Shown piece after piece: positions 8,929-17,066 of a stretch of DNA of 64,000 nucleotides. The position numbers and the translations under genes are program-made. Under the pieces are notes generated by a model. That model saw nothing but the letters and a program-made list of their open reading frames with translations, was not told the DNA's origin and did no database searches. Origin of the DNA: UM-FILTER-40-17 sp032251335 (GTDB lineage: Bacteria > Bacteroidota > Bacteroidia > Flavobacteriales > Flavobacteriaceae). The stretch covers positions 1-64,000 of the forward strand of contig JAVVDW010000009.1 of assembly GCA_032251335.1 (NCBI GenBank), given 5' to 3'. The first letter of the stretch is position 1, and each line of letters begins with the position of its first letter.

Positions 8929-9600
8929 ATGAAACAAAGCCTTATTCTCTTGTTACTCCTTCCCGGTTTTTTAATGGCTCAAGAAACCGTCACCAAAAAC
9001 ATGGGAAAATTTGATGAAATCAAAGTCTTTAACGGAATTTCCGTCCGACTCGTAAAGGGTGAAAGCGGCAAAGTAACCATCACGGGAGCCAACGCCGAAG
9101 ATGTGGTTCTGATCAATAGAAACGGGCTTTTACGAGTTCGGATGAAAACCAAAAAGATTTTCCGCGGCGACGAAACCCAAGTGGTCATCCACTTTGACAA
9201 GATCGATAAGATTGACGCCAACGAAAATGCTTATGTACTCTCCAACGACGAGATAAAAACAACCACCTTGGTCATCAATGCCCAAGAAGGTGCCGAGGTA
9301 AAAGTGCCTATTAATGTAGATAGACTTGAGGCCAAAGCCGTATCCGGAGGCATACTCGACTTGAAAGGTCGTGCCGACGTGCAGGATATTTCCGTAAAAG
9401 CCGGCGGACAGTTTGACGCCAAAGACCTCATCAGCAAACAAAGCATTGTAGTGGTTAGTGCCGGTGGTTCTGCCAAAGTTTTTGCCACAGATTTTGCCGA
9501 TGCTAAAGTAAGAGCCGGTGGCCGGGTTGAAATATACGGTAATCCCAAAAAAGTAAACAAAGACACCTTTATGGGTGGCAACATACTCGAAATGAATTAA
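8929..9600 (+). CDS. GIN-domain (DUF2807) exported protein
   Basis: A 223-residue protein with a signal peptide (LILLLLLPGFLMAQ) and a putative auto-transporter adhesin head GIN domain. The family is a right-handed beta-helix; the repeated short strand units (GGILDLKGRADVQDISVKAG, GGSAKVFATDFADAKV, GGRVEIYGNP) and the early FDEIKVFNGISVRL fit it well. These proteins are common in Bacteroidota and are exported, but their function is unknown; the adhesin name is by fold only. It is followed 10 bp later by the LysE-type exporter, so the two are probably co-transcribed. Confidence 0.88.
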   Translation: MKQSLILLLLLPGFLMAQETVTKNMGKFDEIKVFNGISVRLVKGESGKVTITGANAEDVVLINRNGLLRVRMKTKKIFRGDETQVVIHFDKIDKIDANENAYVLSNDEIKTTTLVINAQEGAEVKVPINVDRLEAKAVSGGILDLKGRADVQDISVKAGGQFDAKDLISKQSIVVVSAGGSAKVFATDFADAKVRAGGRVEIYGNPKKVNKDTFMGGNILEMN

Positions 9601-9610
9601 TTTGTAGGTT

Positions 9611-10285
9611 ATGCAAGACCACCTGCTCTCCGCCATTCCCATAGGATTTGTCTTGAGTTTTATGATTGGCCCGGTGTTTTTTGTCTTGTTGGAAACGGCA
9701 GCAACCAAAGGGTTTCGGGCTGCTTTGGTCTTCGATTTGGGCGTGGTTTTGGCCGATGCTACCTTTATCTACATTGCCTATTTTGCCAGCTATTCCTTAC
9801 TTCAAAAAATTGAAAACCAACCCTATTTGTTCTTGTTGGGCGGTGGTATATTGGTGGTTTATGGCATCGTCAGCCTGGTTAAAACCAATATTTTTCAAAA
9901 AAAAATCAATCTCGATACCCAGCTCATCCATTTTAAAAACAACTATCTGGCACTTTTTGTCAAAGGCTTCGGGCTCAATTTTATCAATATCGGTGTGTTG
10001 GGCTTTTGGCTAGGTCTGATCGTGGTTTTTGTTCCCAAATGGCAATTAAACGCACAGGAAACTGTATTGTTTTTTGGTGCCATCATCGGGGCGTATTTGA
10101 CTACGGACATCGTTAAAATTATATTGGCGAAACAACTCAAATCCAGGCTGACCACGCATCGAATATTTCAAATTAAAAAAGGTATTGCCATCTTGCTCAT
10201 CTTCTTTGGCATGCTGCTGATGACCCAGGCCTTTTTTCCGGAAAATTCACATAAACTGGAGAAAGTAATGGAACGGGTTGAGTAA
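9611..10285 (+). CDS. LysE/RhtB-family amino-acid exporter
   Basis: A 224-residue integral membrane protein with six hydrophobic segments. The first segment, IPIGFVLSFMIGPVFFVLLETAATKGF, carries the GPxxF motif of LysE/RhtB translocators, which export amino acids or related small solutes using the proton gradient. A positively charged loop (QKKINLDTQLIHFKNN) separates the first three from the last three segments, as usual for the family. The substrate cannot be read from the sequence. The ATG starts 10 bp after the GIN-domain gene. Confidence 0.85.
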   Translation: MQDHLLSAIPIGFVLSFMIGPVFFVLLETAATKGFRAALVFDLGVVLADATFIYIAYFASYSLLQKIENQPYLFLLGGGILVVYGIVSLVKTNIFQKKINLDTQLIHFKNNYLALFVKGFGLNFINIGVLGFWLGLIVVFVPKWQLNAQETVLFFGAIIGAYLTTDIVKIILAKQLKSRLTTHRIFQIKKGIAILLIFFGMLLMTQAFFPENSHKLEKVMERVE

Positions 10286-10534
10286 AGCTTTTGAAAGTTG
10301 TAATTGAGCTTATACCGCCATGAACTAGCGAGATTCCTTATCAATATTTAGCAAGATGAAAATCAAAAAATGTTTGTGCATTTCTGAAAAATAATCTGAT
10401 AAAACAGCTTCTTTACAATCGTATTTTTTGGTCGAGTGTAGCCCAGACCAAGCTTAGACTTCTAGACCGGACTCATAGTTAGGTGAGAAAAAAACACTTG
10501 AATTATTCAGTCTTTTTTTCCTATAGAAATACAG
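10286..10534. other. Non-coding leader region upstream of lepA
   Basis: I find no gene here. The stretch has in-frame stops in all frames at short intervals, and an ATG-less extension of the lepA frame begins only at 10483. No convincing hairpin with a T-run is seen after the LysE-type gene. The lepA promoter box follows directly at 10535. Confidence 0.4.
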
Positions 10535-10542
10535 TATCTTTG
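10535..10542 (+). promoter_or_regulatory. -7 box of lepA promoter
   Basis: TATCTTTG matches the Bacteroidota -7 consensus TAnnTTTG, with a T-rich run (10512-10519) at the -33 distance instead of a clean TTTG. Transcription would begin near 10549, 20 bp before the lepA ATG at 10570. Because the box lies inside the longer open frame that starts at 10483, it supports the downstream start. Confidence 0.55.
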
Positions 10543-10569
10543 CGCAAAATTGTCTGTGAACAAAGATTT

Positions 10570-12366
10570 ATGAAGAACATCCGAAACTTTTGCATCATTG
10601 CCCATATAGACCACGGCAAGAGCACTTTAGCCGATCGCTTGCTCGATGCAACGGGCTCCGTTACCGCACGTGAAAAACAAGAGCAGTTATTGGACAATAT
10701 GGACTTGGAACGCGAACGCGGCATCACCATCAAGAGCCACGCCATCCAAATGGATTACGAATACAAAGGCGAAAAATACATCCTCAATTTGATTGACACC
10801 CCCGGGCACGTCGATTTTTCCTACGAAGTGTCGCGCTCTATCGCCGCTTGCGAAGGTGCCTTGCTGATTGTGGATGCCGCACAAAGCATTCAGGCACAAA
10901 CGATTTCAAATTTATACCTTGCACTCGAACACGATTTGGAAATCATCCCGGTGCTGAATAAAATAGATTTGCCTAGTGCCAATCCGGAAGAAGTGACAGA
11001 CGACATAGTAGAAATGTTGGGTTGCAAAGCCGAAGAGGTCATTCACGCCAGCGGAAAGACAGGCTTTGGGGTAGAAAATATTTTAGCCGCCATCATTGAA
11101 AAAATCCCGGCACCCAAGGGTGACCCCAATGCGCCTTTGCAGGCGTTGATTTTTGATTCTGTTTACAACCCGTTTAGAGGTGTGGAAACCTATTTCAGAA
11201 TTATGAATGGCGAAATCAGAAAAGGGCAAAAAATTAAGTTTATGGCTACCGGCAATACGTATTTTGCCGATGAAGTAGGCACGCTTAAATTGGTTCAACA
11301 TCCCAAAGAAATTGTACGGACCGGCGATGTGGGTTATATCATCACCGGCATTAAAGATGCACGCGAAGTAAAAGTCGGCGATACCATCACCTTGGCAGAA
11401 AGACCTTGCGAGAAGTCGATAGAAGGTTTTGAAAACGTGAAACCGATGGTTTTTGCCGGAATTTATCCGGTGGATACGGAAGATTATGAAGACCTGCGCT
11501 CTGCGATGGAAAAATTGCAACTTAACGATGCTTCGTTGGTTTTCCTGCCCGAAAGCTCAGCCGCTTTGGGCTTTGGTTTCCGTTGCGGGTTTCTCGGCAT
11601 GCTTCACATGGAAATTGTACAGGAAAGGCTCGAACGAGAATTTGACATGAGCGTCATCACAACCGTGCCCAACGTTTCCTACCACGCTTTTACCAAGAAA
11701 AATCCGGATCAAATCATCGTAGTCAACAACCCCTCCGATTTGCCCGACCCTTCCAGTTTAGACCGCGTTGAAGAACCGTATATCAAAGCCGTGATCATCA
11801 CCAAATCTGATTTTGTAGGCAACGTGATGTCGCTTTGTATTGAAAAAAGAGGCATCATTACCAACCAAACCTACCTGACGCCCGAGCGTGTCGAACTTTG
11901 CTTTGACATGCCGTTGTCCGAAATTGTATTCGATTTTTACGACCGTCTCAAAACCATTTCCAAAGGCTATGCTTCTTTTGATTATTCACCCATTGGGATG
12001 CGTGAATCTAAATTGGTAAAAGTGGATATTCTTCTCAATTCGCAACCTGTGGATGCGCTCTCTTCGCTGTTGCACGTAGGCAACGCACACCACATTGGTA
12101 AAAAAATGTGTGAGAAGCTTCGAGAACTCATTCCCCGCCAGCAATTTGATATTCCGATTCAGGCAGCCATCGGAGCCAAAATTATTTCGCGCGAAACCAT
12201 CAAGGCGCTGCGCAAAGACGTAACTGCCAAATGTTATGGCGGTGATATTTCGCGTAAGCGAAAGTTGCTTGAAAAACAGAAAAAAGGGAAAAAACGCATG
12301 CGTCAAGTCGGCAATGTTGAAATCCCTCAAGAAGCCTTCATGGCGGTGTTAAAGCTAAATGATTAA
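10570..12366 (+). CDS. lepA: Elongation factor 4 (LepA), ribosomal back-translocase GTPase
   Basis: A 598-residue translational GTPase, almost the length of E. coli LepA (599). The G motifs are clear: G1 AHIDHGKST (10-18), switch region RERGITIKSHAI, G3 DTPGHVDF and G4 NKIDLP. The EF-G-like domains and the LepA-specific C-terminal domain (KAKCYGGDISRKRKLLEKQK-type ending, with many Lys/Arg) follow. LepA binds ribosomes and remodels stalled or early elongation complexes. The start MKNIRNFCIIAH at 10570 is chosen over a frame-open ATG at 10483 because a promoter box lies between them and because family members begin here. The stop overlaps the stop of the convergent antiporter gene by 4 bp. Confidence 0.97.
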   Translation: MKNIRNFCIIAHIDHGKSTLADRLLDATGSVTAREKQEQLLDNMDLERERGITIKSHAIQMDYEYKGEKYILNLIDTPGHVDFSYEVSRSIAACEGALLIVDAAQSIQAQTISNLYLALEHDLEIIPVLNKIDLPSANPEEVTDDIVEMLGCKAEEVIHASGKTGFGVENILAAIIEKIPAPKGDPNAPLQALIFDSVYNPFRGVETYFRIMNGEIRKGQKIKFMATGNTYFADEVGTLKLVQHPKEIVRTGDVGYIITGIKDAREVKVGDTITLAERPCEKSIEGFENVKPMVFAGIYPVDTEDYEDLRSAMEKLQLNDASLVFLPESSAALGFGFRCGFLGMLHMEIVQERLEREFDMSVITTVPNVSYHAFTKKNPDQIIVVNNPSDLPDPSSLDRVEEPYIKAVIITKSDFVGNVMSLCIEKRGIITNQTYLTPERVELCFDMPLSEIVFDFYDRLKTISKGYASFDYSPIGMRESKLVKVDILLNSQPVDALSSLLHVGNAHHIGKKMCEKLRELIPRQQFDIPIQAAIGAKIISRETIKALRKDVTAKCYGGDISRKRKLLEKQKKGKKRMRQVGNVEIPQEAFMAVLKLND

Positions 12367-14216
12367 GCAGGCATATCCAACTGAACGGCCGGCAACACAT
12401 CATCTTTAAGTGGTTTTCCTATATAGATGAGTCTAAAACCTTTTTCAACTTCAATGGGATCAGCCGCTGTAAGCAAATGATAATTGTTTTTGAGATCCTT
12501 CAGCAATATAGGAATCCTTTCGTTTGATTGCGTCATATCGCGTTTGAGCTGTTGAAAATGACGTTCGGATTCTACCTCTACTTCAAGCACATACGGATTT
12601 TCAACACAGATGTCCATAAATTTTCTATAATCGGCCGTGTCTGAGACCAATCCCTGTTTTACAATTTTTTTGGGATTGTTGATTTCTTCCGGCGTGATGA
12701 GCCTGTATGAACCGTGTTCGCCAAACTGCTTTTTATATTTGTTGATAGCAAAAGTATTTACTTCATTGCTGCCGGTGAGCGCCAACAGGAATCCGACATC
12801 GCTCAATTCTATGTCCTGCGTCAAATCGTCCTCATATATATTGGATTCGAAGGCGTAAATACCCATTTTTTTAGCCTTTTCTATATTTACCTTGTTGCTG
12901 TCCAACATCACCACATGCCTGCCATTTTTAGTTAGGTAGGATCCGATAAGTCGGGATATTTTGTTGGCACCAACAATAAGGACACCGCCCGAAATTTTCA
13001 GGTAAATATTTAGGAATTTAGCCAACGGTCTTGCGGTAGTGGCATTGAGAAACACCGTGCCCAACACGATCATAAAAACCAAGGGAGTGATGTATGCCGC
13101 ACCTTCTATGTTTTGCGCACTAAGTTCCAATCCAAAAAGCGATGCAATGCCCGCCGCTACAATACCTCGTGGGCCAACCCAACTCACAAAGAGTTTTTCG
13201 TTGGTCTTTAAATCGGAGCCCCATGTGCTCAAAAAAACAACCAAAGGACGAAGGATGAGAATCACAATCAAAAAAAGTAACAGCGATTTGACGTTGTAAA
13301 CCAACAACATATCCGCTATGTTGATATTGGCGGCCAAAAGAATAAATAAAATGGAAATCAACAACACGCTAAGCGATTCTTTAAAGTGAAGCAATTCTTT
13401 GATGTTGGGCAGGTTGATGTTTGCCAACACCATGCCCATCACCACCACAGATAAAAGGCCGGATTCGTGTGCAAAAAGATCTGAAACCACAAAAACACCC
13501 AACACCGCAGCCAGCGAGAACACGTTCATTAAATATTTTGGAATGGCTTCTTTTTTAATGAGAAAATACATCACATAGGCCGATGAAACGCCAATGCTTA
13601 CACCCGTCAACAGGGTTTTGCCGAATTCTGCAAATATGTTAATGTCTCCATTTCCCCTGGCACCTACCAAAATAAATTCAAAAACCAAAACGGCAATTAA
13701 TGCCCCAATCGGGTCAATGAGAATTCCTTCCCATTTGAGAATGGCAGAAATGTTTTTCTTCATGGGAATGTTTCGCAAAATAGGAGAAATAACCGTAGGT
13801 CCGGTTACAATAATTAAAGATGCAAACAAAAATGAGATAGACCAATCTAACGAAAAAATAAAATGTGCCGCCACACCGGCACCAAAAAAAGTAATTACAG
13901 AACCCAATATGATGAGTTTCAAAATGGATGGCCCTACCTTAAAAACCTCCTCTTTTTTAAGTGTCAAACTTCCTTCAAAGAGAATGATACTGATGGCCAA
14001 AGAGACAAAACTAAATAAACGATCACCAGGAAAAAGTCCGTTGGTGCCATTCCAAATGGGTTCAATCCATTTGCTGCCATCGTCGGTAAACAATGTAGAT
14101 ATTGGCCCTACCGCCAATCCAATCATCAGAAGTGGTAATATGGCAGGCAACTTTGCCTTCCAAGCAACCCACTGCGCCAAAATTCCAAAAATCACAATAC
14201 TGCCTAATTCAACCAT
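12363..14216 (-). CDS. CPA-type cation:proton antiporter with TrkA-N/TrkA-C regulatory domain
   Basis: A 617-residue protein from the ATG at 14216. The first 390 residues are a Na+/H+ exchanger-type membrane domain with about 12 hydrophobic segments. It continues into a Rossmann RCK/TrkA-N domain (ISGGVLIVGANKISRLIGSY, with the dinucleotide-binding glycine motif, then VVMLDSNKVNIEKAKKMGI) and a C-terminal regulatory tail. Antiporters of this build exchange Na+ or K+ for protons and are gated by nucleotides; the ion cannot be told from sequence. A further ATG at 14273 would add 19 polar residues and is less likely. The gene converges on lepA with overlapping stop codons, which leaves no room for a separate terminator. 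Confidence 0.9.
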   Translation of the reverse strand: MVELGSIVIFGILAQWVAWKAKLPAILPLLMIGLAVGPISTLFTDDGSKWIEPIWNGTNGLFPGDRLFSFVSLAISIILFEGSLTLKKEEVFKVGPSILKLIILGSVITFFGAGVAAHFIFSLDWSISFLFASLIIVTGPTVISPILRNIPMKKNISAILKWEGILIDPIGALIAVLVFEFILVGARGNGDINIFAEFGKTLLTGVSIGVSSAYVMYFLIKKEAIPKYLMNVFSLAAVLGVFVVSDLFAHESGLLSVVVMGMVLANINLPNIKELLHFKESLSVLLISILFILLAANINIADMLLVYNVKSLLLFLIVILILRPLVVFLSTWGSDLKTNEKLFVSWVGPRGIVAAGIASLFGLELSAQNIEGAAYITPLVFMIVLGTVFLNATTARPLAKFLNIYLKISGGVLIVGANKISRLIGSYLTKNGRHVVMLDSNKVNIEKAKKMGIYAFESNIYEDDLTQDIELSDVGFLLALTGSNEVNTFAINKYKKQFGEHGSYRLITPEEINNPKKIVKQGLVSDTADYRKFMDICVENPYVLEVEVESERHFQQLKRDMTQSNERIPILLKDLKNNYHLLTAADPIEVEKGFRLIYIGKPLKDDVLPAVQLDMPA

Positions 14217-14367
14217 GTTTATATGAGAAAATTTGAGTTGTTCCCGTTCGTAAAGATATAATTTTGTTAACAATAATATAATTCATTTCAAACGGATGTC
14301 ATAACTTTACGAATATTTTTAATTTGCAGCACTTTTTCTAAAACTTCCAACAAGATATCCTGTTTTT

Positions 14368-15228
14368 GTGAAACTTTATCCTATAGAATCTCAGAATTTT
14401 AAACTAGACGGCGGTGCCATGTTTGGTGTTGTTCCCAAATCGCTTTGGCAGAAAACCAATCCGGCAGATGCCAACAATATGATTGATATTGCCGCGCGTT
14501 GCCTGTTGATTGAAGATGGCAAACGTCTTATTTTGGTAGATACCGGCTTGGGTAATAAGCAAACGGATAAGTTTTTTGGCTACTACCATTTGTGGGGCGA
14601 TTACCAGTTAGAAGCATCGCTCAAACAACACGGTTTTCATCCGGATGATATCACCGATGTTTTTTTAACACACCTTCATTTTGACCATTGTGGTGGAGCG
14701 GTTTCCAAAAATCCTCAAAGCGGTGTCTTGCGACCCAGCTTTAAAAATGCGATCTATTGGAGCAATGCCAATCATTGGCAATGGGCAACCCAACCCAATG
14801 CCCGCGAAAAAGCTTCATTCCTTCCCGAAAACATTTTACCCATCCAAGAAAGTGGACAGCTGCAAATGATTTCGCCCGATAAAACTCATTTTCTGACCCA
14901 TGTGCCTGACATCAACCTTTCGGTTTTCTTTGCAGACGGTCATACAGAAAAACAAATGATACCCATAGTGACCTATCAAAATAAAAAAATAGCCTTTATG
15001 GCCGATTTGTTACCTACCACCGGACATATTCCGCTACCCTATGTGATGGGTTACGATACACGTCCGCTGCTGACGCTGGCTGAAAAAGAAATTTTTCTGA
15101 ACTACGCTGCCGACCAAGAACTTTTTCTTTTCCTCGAACACGATGCGCACCACCAAATGATAACTGTAACTCACACGGATAAAGGCGTCCGGTTAGACAA
15201 GACATATACTTGCGAAGAAATTTTATAA
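14368..15228 (+). CDS. Metallo-beta-lactamase-fold hydrolase
   Basis: A 286-residue hydrolase with the dinuclear zinc signature HLHFDH (His102, His104, Asp106, His107), a further His in FADGHTEK, an Asp in FMADLLPT and a late His in FLEHDAHH. The overall plan resembles the AHL-lactonase/quinol-oxidase-like MBL branch found in Flavobacteriia, but I cannot assign a substrate. The best start is a GTG at 14368 (MKLYPIESQNFKLDGGAMFG), which gives the customary N-terminus of this group. It is divergent from the antiporter gene and is followed 21 bp later by the S8 peptidase gene. Confidence 0.85.
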   Translation: MKLYPIESQNFKLDGGAMFGVVPKSLWQKTNPADANNMIDIAARCLLIEDGKRLILVDTGLGNKQTDKFFGYYHLWGDYQLEASLKQHGFHPDDITDVFLTHLHFDHCGGAVSKNPQSGVLRPSFKNAIYWSNANHWQWATQPNAREKASFLPENILPIQESGQLQMISPDKTHFLTHVPDINLSVFFADGHTEKQMIPIVTYQNKKIAFMADLLPTTGHIPLPYVMGYDTRPLLTLAEKEIFLNYAADQELFLFLEHDAHHQMITVTHTDKGVRLDKTYTCEEIL

Positions 15229-15249
15229 ATTTTAATGATTCAAATACTT

Positions 15250-16917
15250 ATGAAAACCGTTGCTAAACTTTTTTATTTTGTCGCTTCCCTTTGGTTGCTT
15301 CAAAGCTGTGGGAGTGTGCCCGCAATTCTTTCTACACCCATTCAAAACATAGACAACACACCTATAAAAACCACTGAGATACCGGAAAATGACCTCAAAA
15401 AGTGGAACCAACTCGATTTGGTTTCAGACACCATTCCCGGTATGAGCGTGGACAAAGCCTACACCGAAATTTTGGGCAACCTCAAAGGACAAAAAGTCAT
15501 TGTTGCTGTCGTAGATTCGGGGGTTGACATCAACCACGAAGATTTAAAATCGGTTATTTGGACAAATAAAGATGAAATTCCAAACAACGGTATAGACGAT
15601 GACAAAAACGGCTATGTTGACGATGTACACGGCTGGAATTTTTTGGGAAAATCCATACACGAAACCTTGGAAATGACCCGTGTGGTTCGCCGATACAAAA
15701 CGCGGTTTGAAGGCAAAACAGAAAGTCAAATTTCTACACAAGACAAGCCCGATTATTCCGATTATGTAAGGGCTAAAGCCACTTTGGAAACAAAAATAGA
15801 AGAACTGCAAGGCCCCAAACAACAGTTAGACTTTATCGTGGCGGCAGAGCAAACCCTCAAAGATGCTTTGGGTAAAGAATCTTTTACGAAAGAAGATTTG
15901 CAAAACCTGAAATCTCAAGACAACCAGGTTTTACAAGCGCGCAATGTTTTTATGCAGATATTGTCCAGATCCACCAAAGAAGAATTTGACGAAGAGATCA
16001 AAAGTTTTAAAGAATATGTCTATGGCCAGCTCAATTACAACCTAAACCTCGAGTTTGACGGCCGTGAAGTCGTGGGCGACGATCCTTACGACTTTAACGA
16101 CAGAAACTACGGCGACAACGACGTAACTGGCCCGAGTGAAGACAAAGAAGATATTAAGCACGGCACGCATGTAGCCGGTATCATCGGTGCTGTGCGCAAT
16201 AATGGTATCGGGATGGACGGCGTATCCAATCTGGTTGAAATCATGCCATTGAGAGCTGTTCCGGACGGAGATGAATATGACAAAGATATCGCCCTAGCCA
16301 TTCGCTATGCTGTTGACAACGGCGCCAAAGTTATCAATGCCAGCTTTGGCAAAGCTTTCTCGCCAAACCGTGAATGGGTGGATGATGCACTCAAATATGC
16401 CGCCTCCAAAGATGTTTTGTTTGTGCATGCTGCCGGAAACGACGGCCTAGATTTGGACGACGCCAAAAGCTATAATTTCCCGAACGATGCGCCACATGGA
16501 AGCACCTTGGAATACGCGGATAATGTAATTACCATTGGTGCGATTGGTCCCAAGTACGGTGCAGACATCGTTGCCGGATTTTCCAATTACGGAAAAACCC
16601 ACGTAGATGTATTTGCACCCGGTGTCAAAATTTGGGCAACCACACCCAACAACACCTATGAGTATTTGCAAGGCACTTCCATGGCTGCCCCTGCAATTGC
16701 CGGATTGGCTGCTCTAATCCGCGCCTATTTTCCCAAGCTAACTGCCTCTCAGGTCAAGAAAATTATCATGGATTCCGGCTTGCCCATCAACCAGGTCGTA
16801 GTGGTTCCGGAGAGCGATGATACCAAGCCTTTTGCAGAACTTTCCAGATCGGGCAAAATAGCCAACGCATACAACGCATTCATTCTGGCCAGTCAAGTAT
16901 CGCGCGGACTTAAATAG
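15250..16917 (+). CDS. S8 (subtilisin-like) serine peptidase, lipoprotein
   Basis: A 555-residue subtilase from the ATG at 15250, with signal peptide and a likely lipobox Cys20 (LLQSC). The catalytic triad is Asp89 (VVDSGVD), His304 (HGTHVAGIIG) and Ser477 (GTSMAAPAIAGLAAL), with oxyanion Asn397 (AAGND). The 215 residues between Asp and His are much longer than in plain subtilisin and include a charged, probably helical insertion (about 140-265). An in-frame ATG at 15235 would add five residues before the signal; MKTVAKLF is the more natural export start. The enzyme is probably anchored in the envelope and degrades proteins there. It lies in a run of hydrolase genes on the same strand. Confidence 0.92.
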   Translation: MKTVAKLFYFVASLWLLQSCGSVPAILSTPIQNIDNTPIKTTEIPENDLKKWNQLDLVSDTIPGMSVDKAYTEILGNLKGQKVIVAVVDSGVDINHEDLKSVIWTNKDEIPNNGIDDDKNGYVDDVHGWNFLGKSIHETLEMTRVVRRYKTRFEGKTESQISTQDKPDYSDYVRAKATLETKIEELQGPKQQLDFIVAAEQTLKDALGKESFTKEDLQNLKSQDNQVLQARNVFMQILSRSTKEEFDEEIKSFKEYVYGQLNYNLNLEFDGREVVGDDPYDFNDRNYGDNDVTGPSEDKEDIKHGTHVAGIIGAVRNNGIGMDGVSNLVEIMPLRAVPDGDEYDKDIALAIRYAVDNGAKVINASFGKAFSPNREWVDDALKYAASKDVLFVHAAGNDGLDLDDAKSYNFPNDAPHGSTLEYADNVITIGAIGPKYGADIVAGFSNYGKTHVDVFAPGVKIWATTPNNTYEYLQGTSMAAPAIAGLAALIRAYFPKLTASQVKKIIMDSGLPINQVVVVPESDDTKPFAELSRSGKIANAYNAFILASQVSRGLK

Positions 16918-16976
16918 CCGTAAAAATAAAATACAACTTGTATGCGCCCATAAACAAAAAACAAACACAAAAACAA

Positions 16977-17066
16977 ATGAAACGCCCATGTAAAATTATT
17001 GACACACAGGAGCATGATTATTTAGGGTGTTCCATCTGACCGATGAAAAACAATAAAAATAAACAG
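16977..17066 (+). repeat. 90 bp dispersed element, copy D, abutting the M1 peptidase start
   Basis: This element begins ATGAAACGCCCATGTAAAAT, contains the core ACACACAGGAGCATGATTAT and ends with AATAAAAATAAACAG directly before the ATGAAA that starts the M1 peptidase gene at 17067. It is the same family as the copies at 41639-41729, 62680-62769 and 62770-62860, read here on the plus strand. A 20-codon frame (ATG at 16977, TGA at 17037-17039) fits inside it. The eight-codon core frame present in the other copies is broken here by TAG in its fourth codon. The element is the whole spacer between the S8 and M1 peptidase genes apart from about 60 bp. Confidence 0.8.

Noticed and set aside
16990..17020. 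Similarity of ACACAGGA...ATGATTA to the lacZ ribosome-binding region of E. coli
   Set aside because: Short chance match; the surrounding element has nothing in common with lac.
16977..17039. 20-codon peptide frame in copies B and D
   Set aside because: Only two of four copies keep it and internal indels change its middle; kept as a note in the element, not called as a gene.
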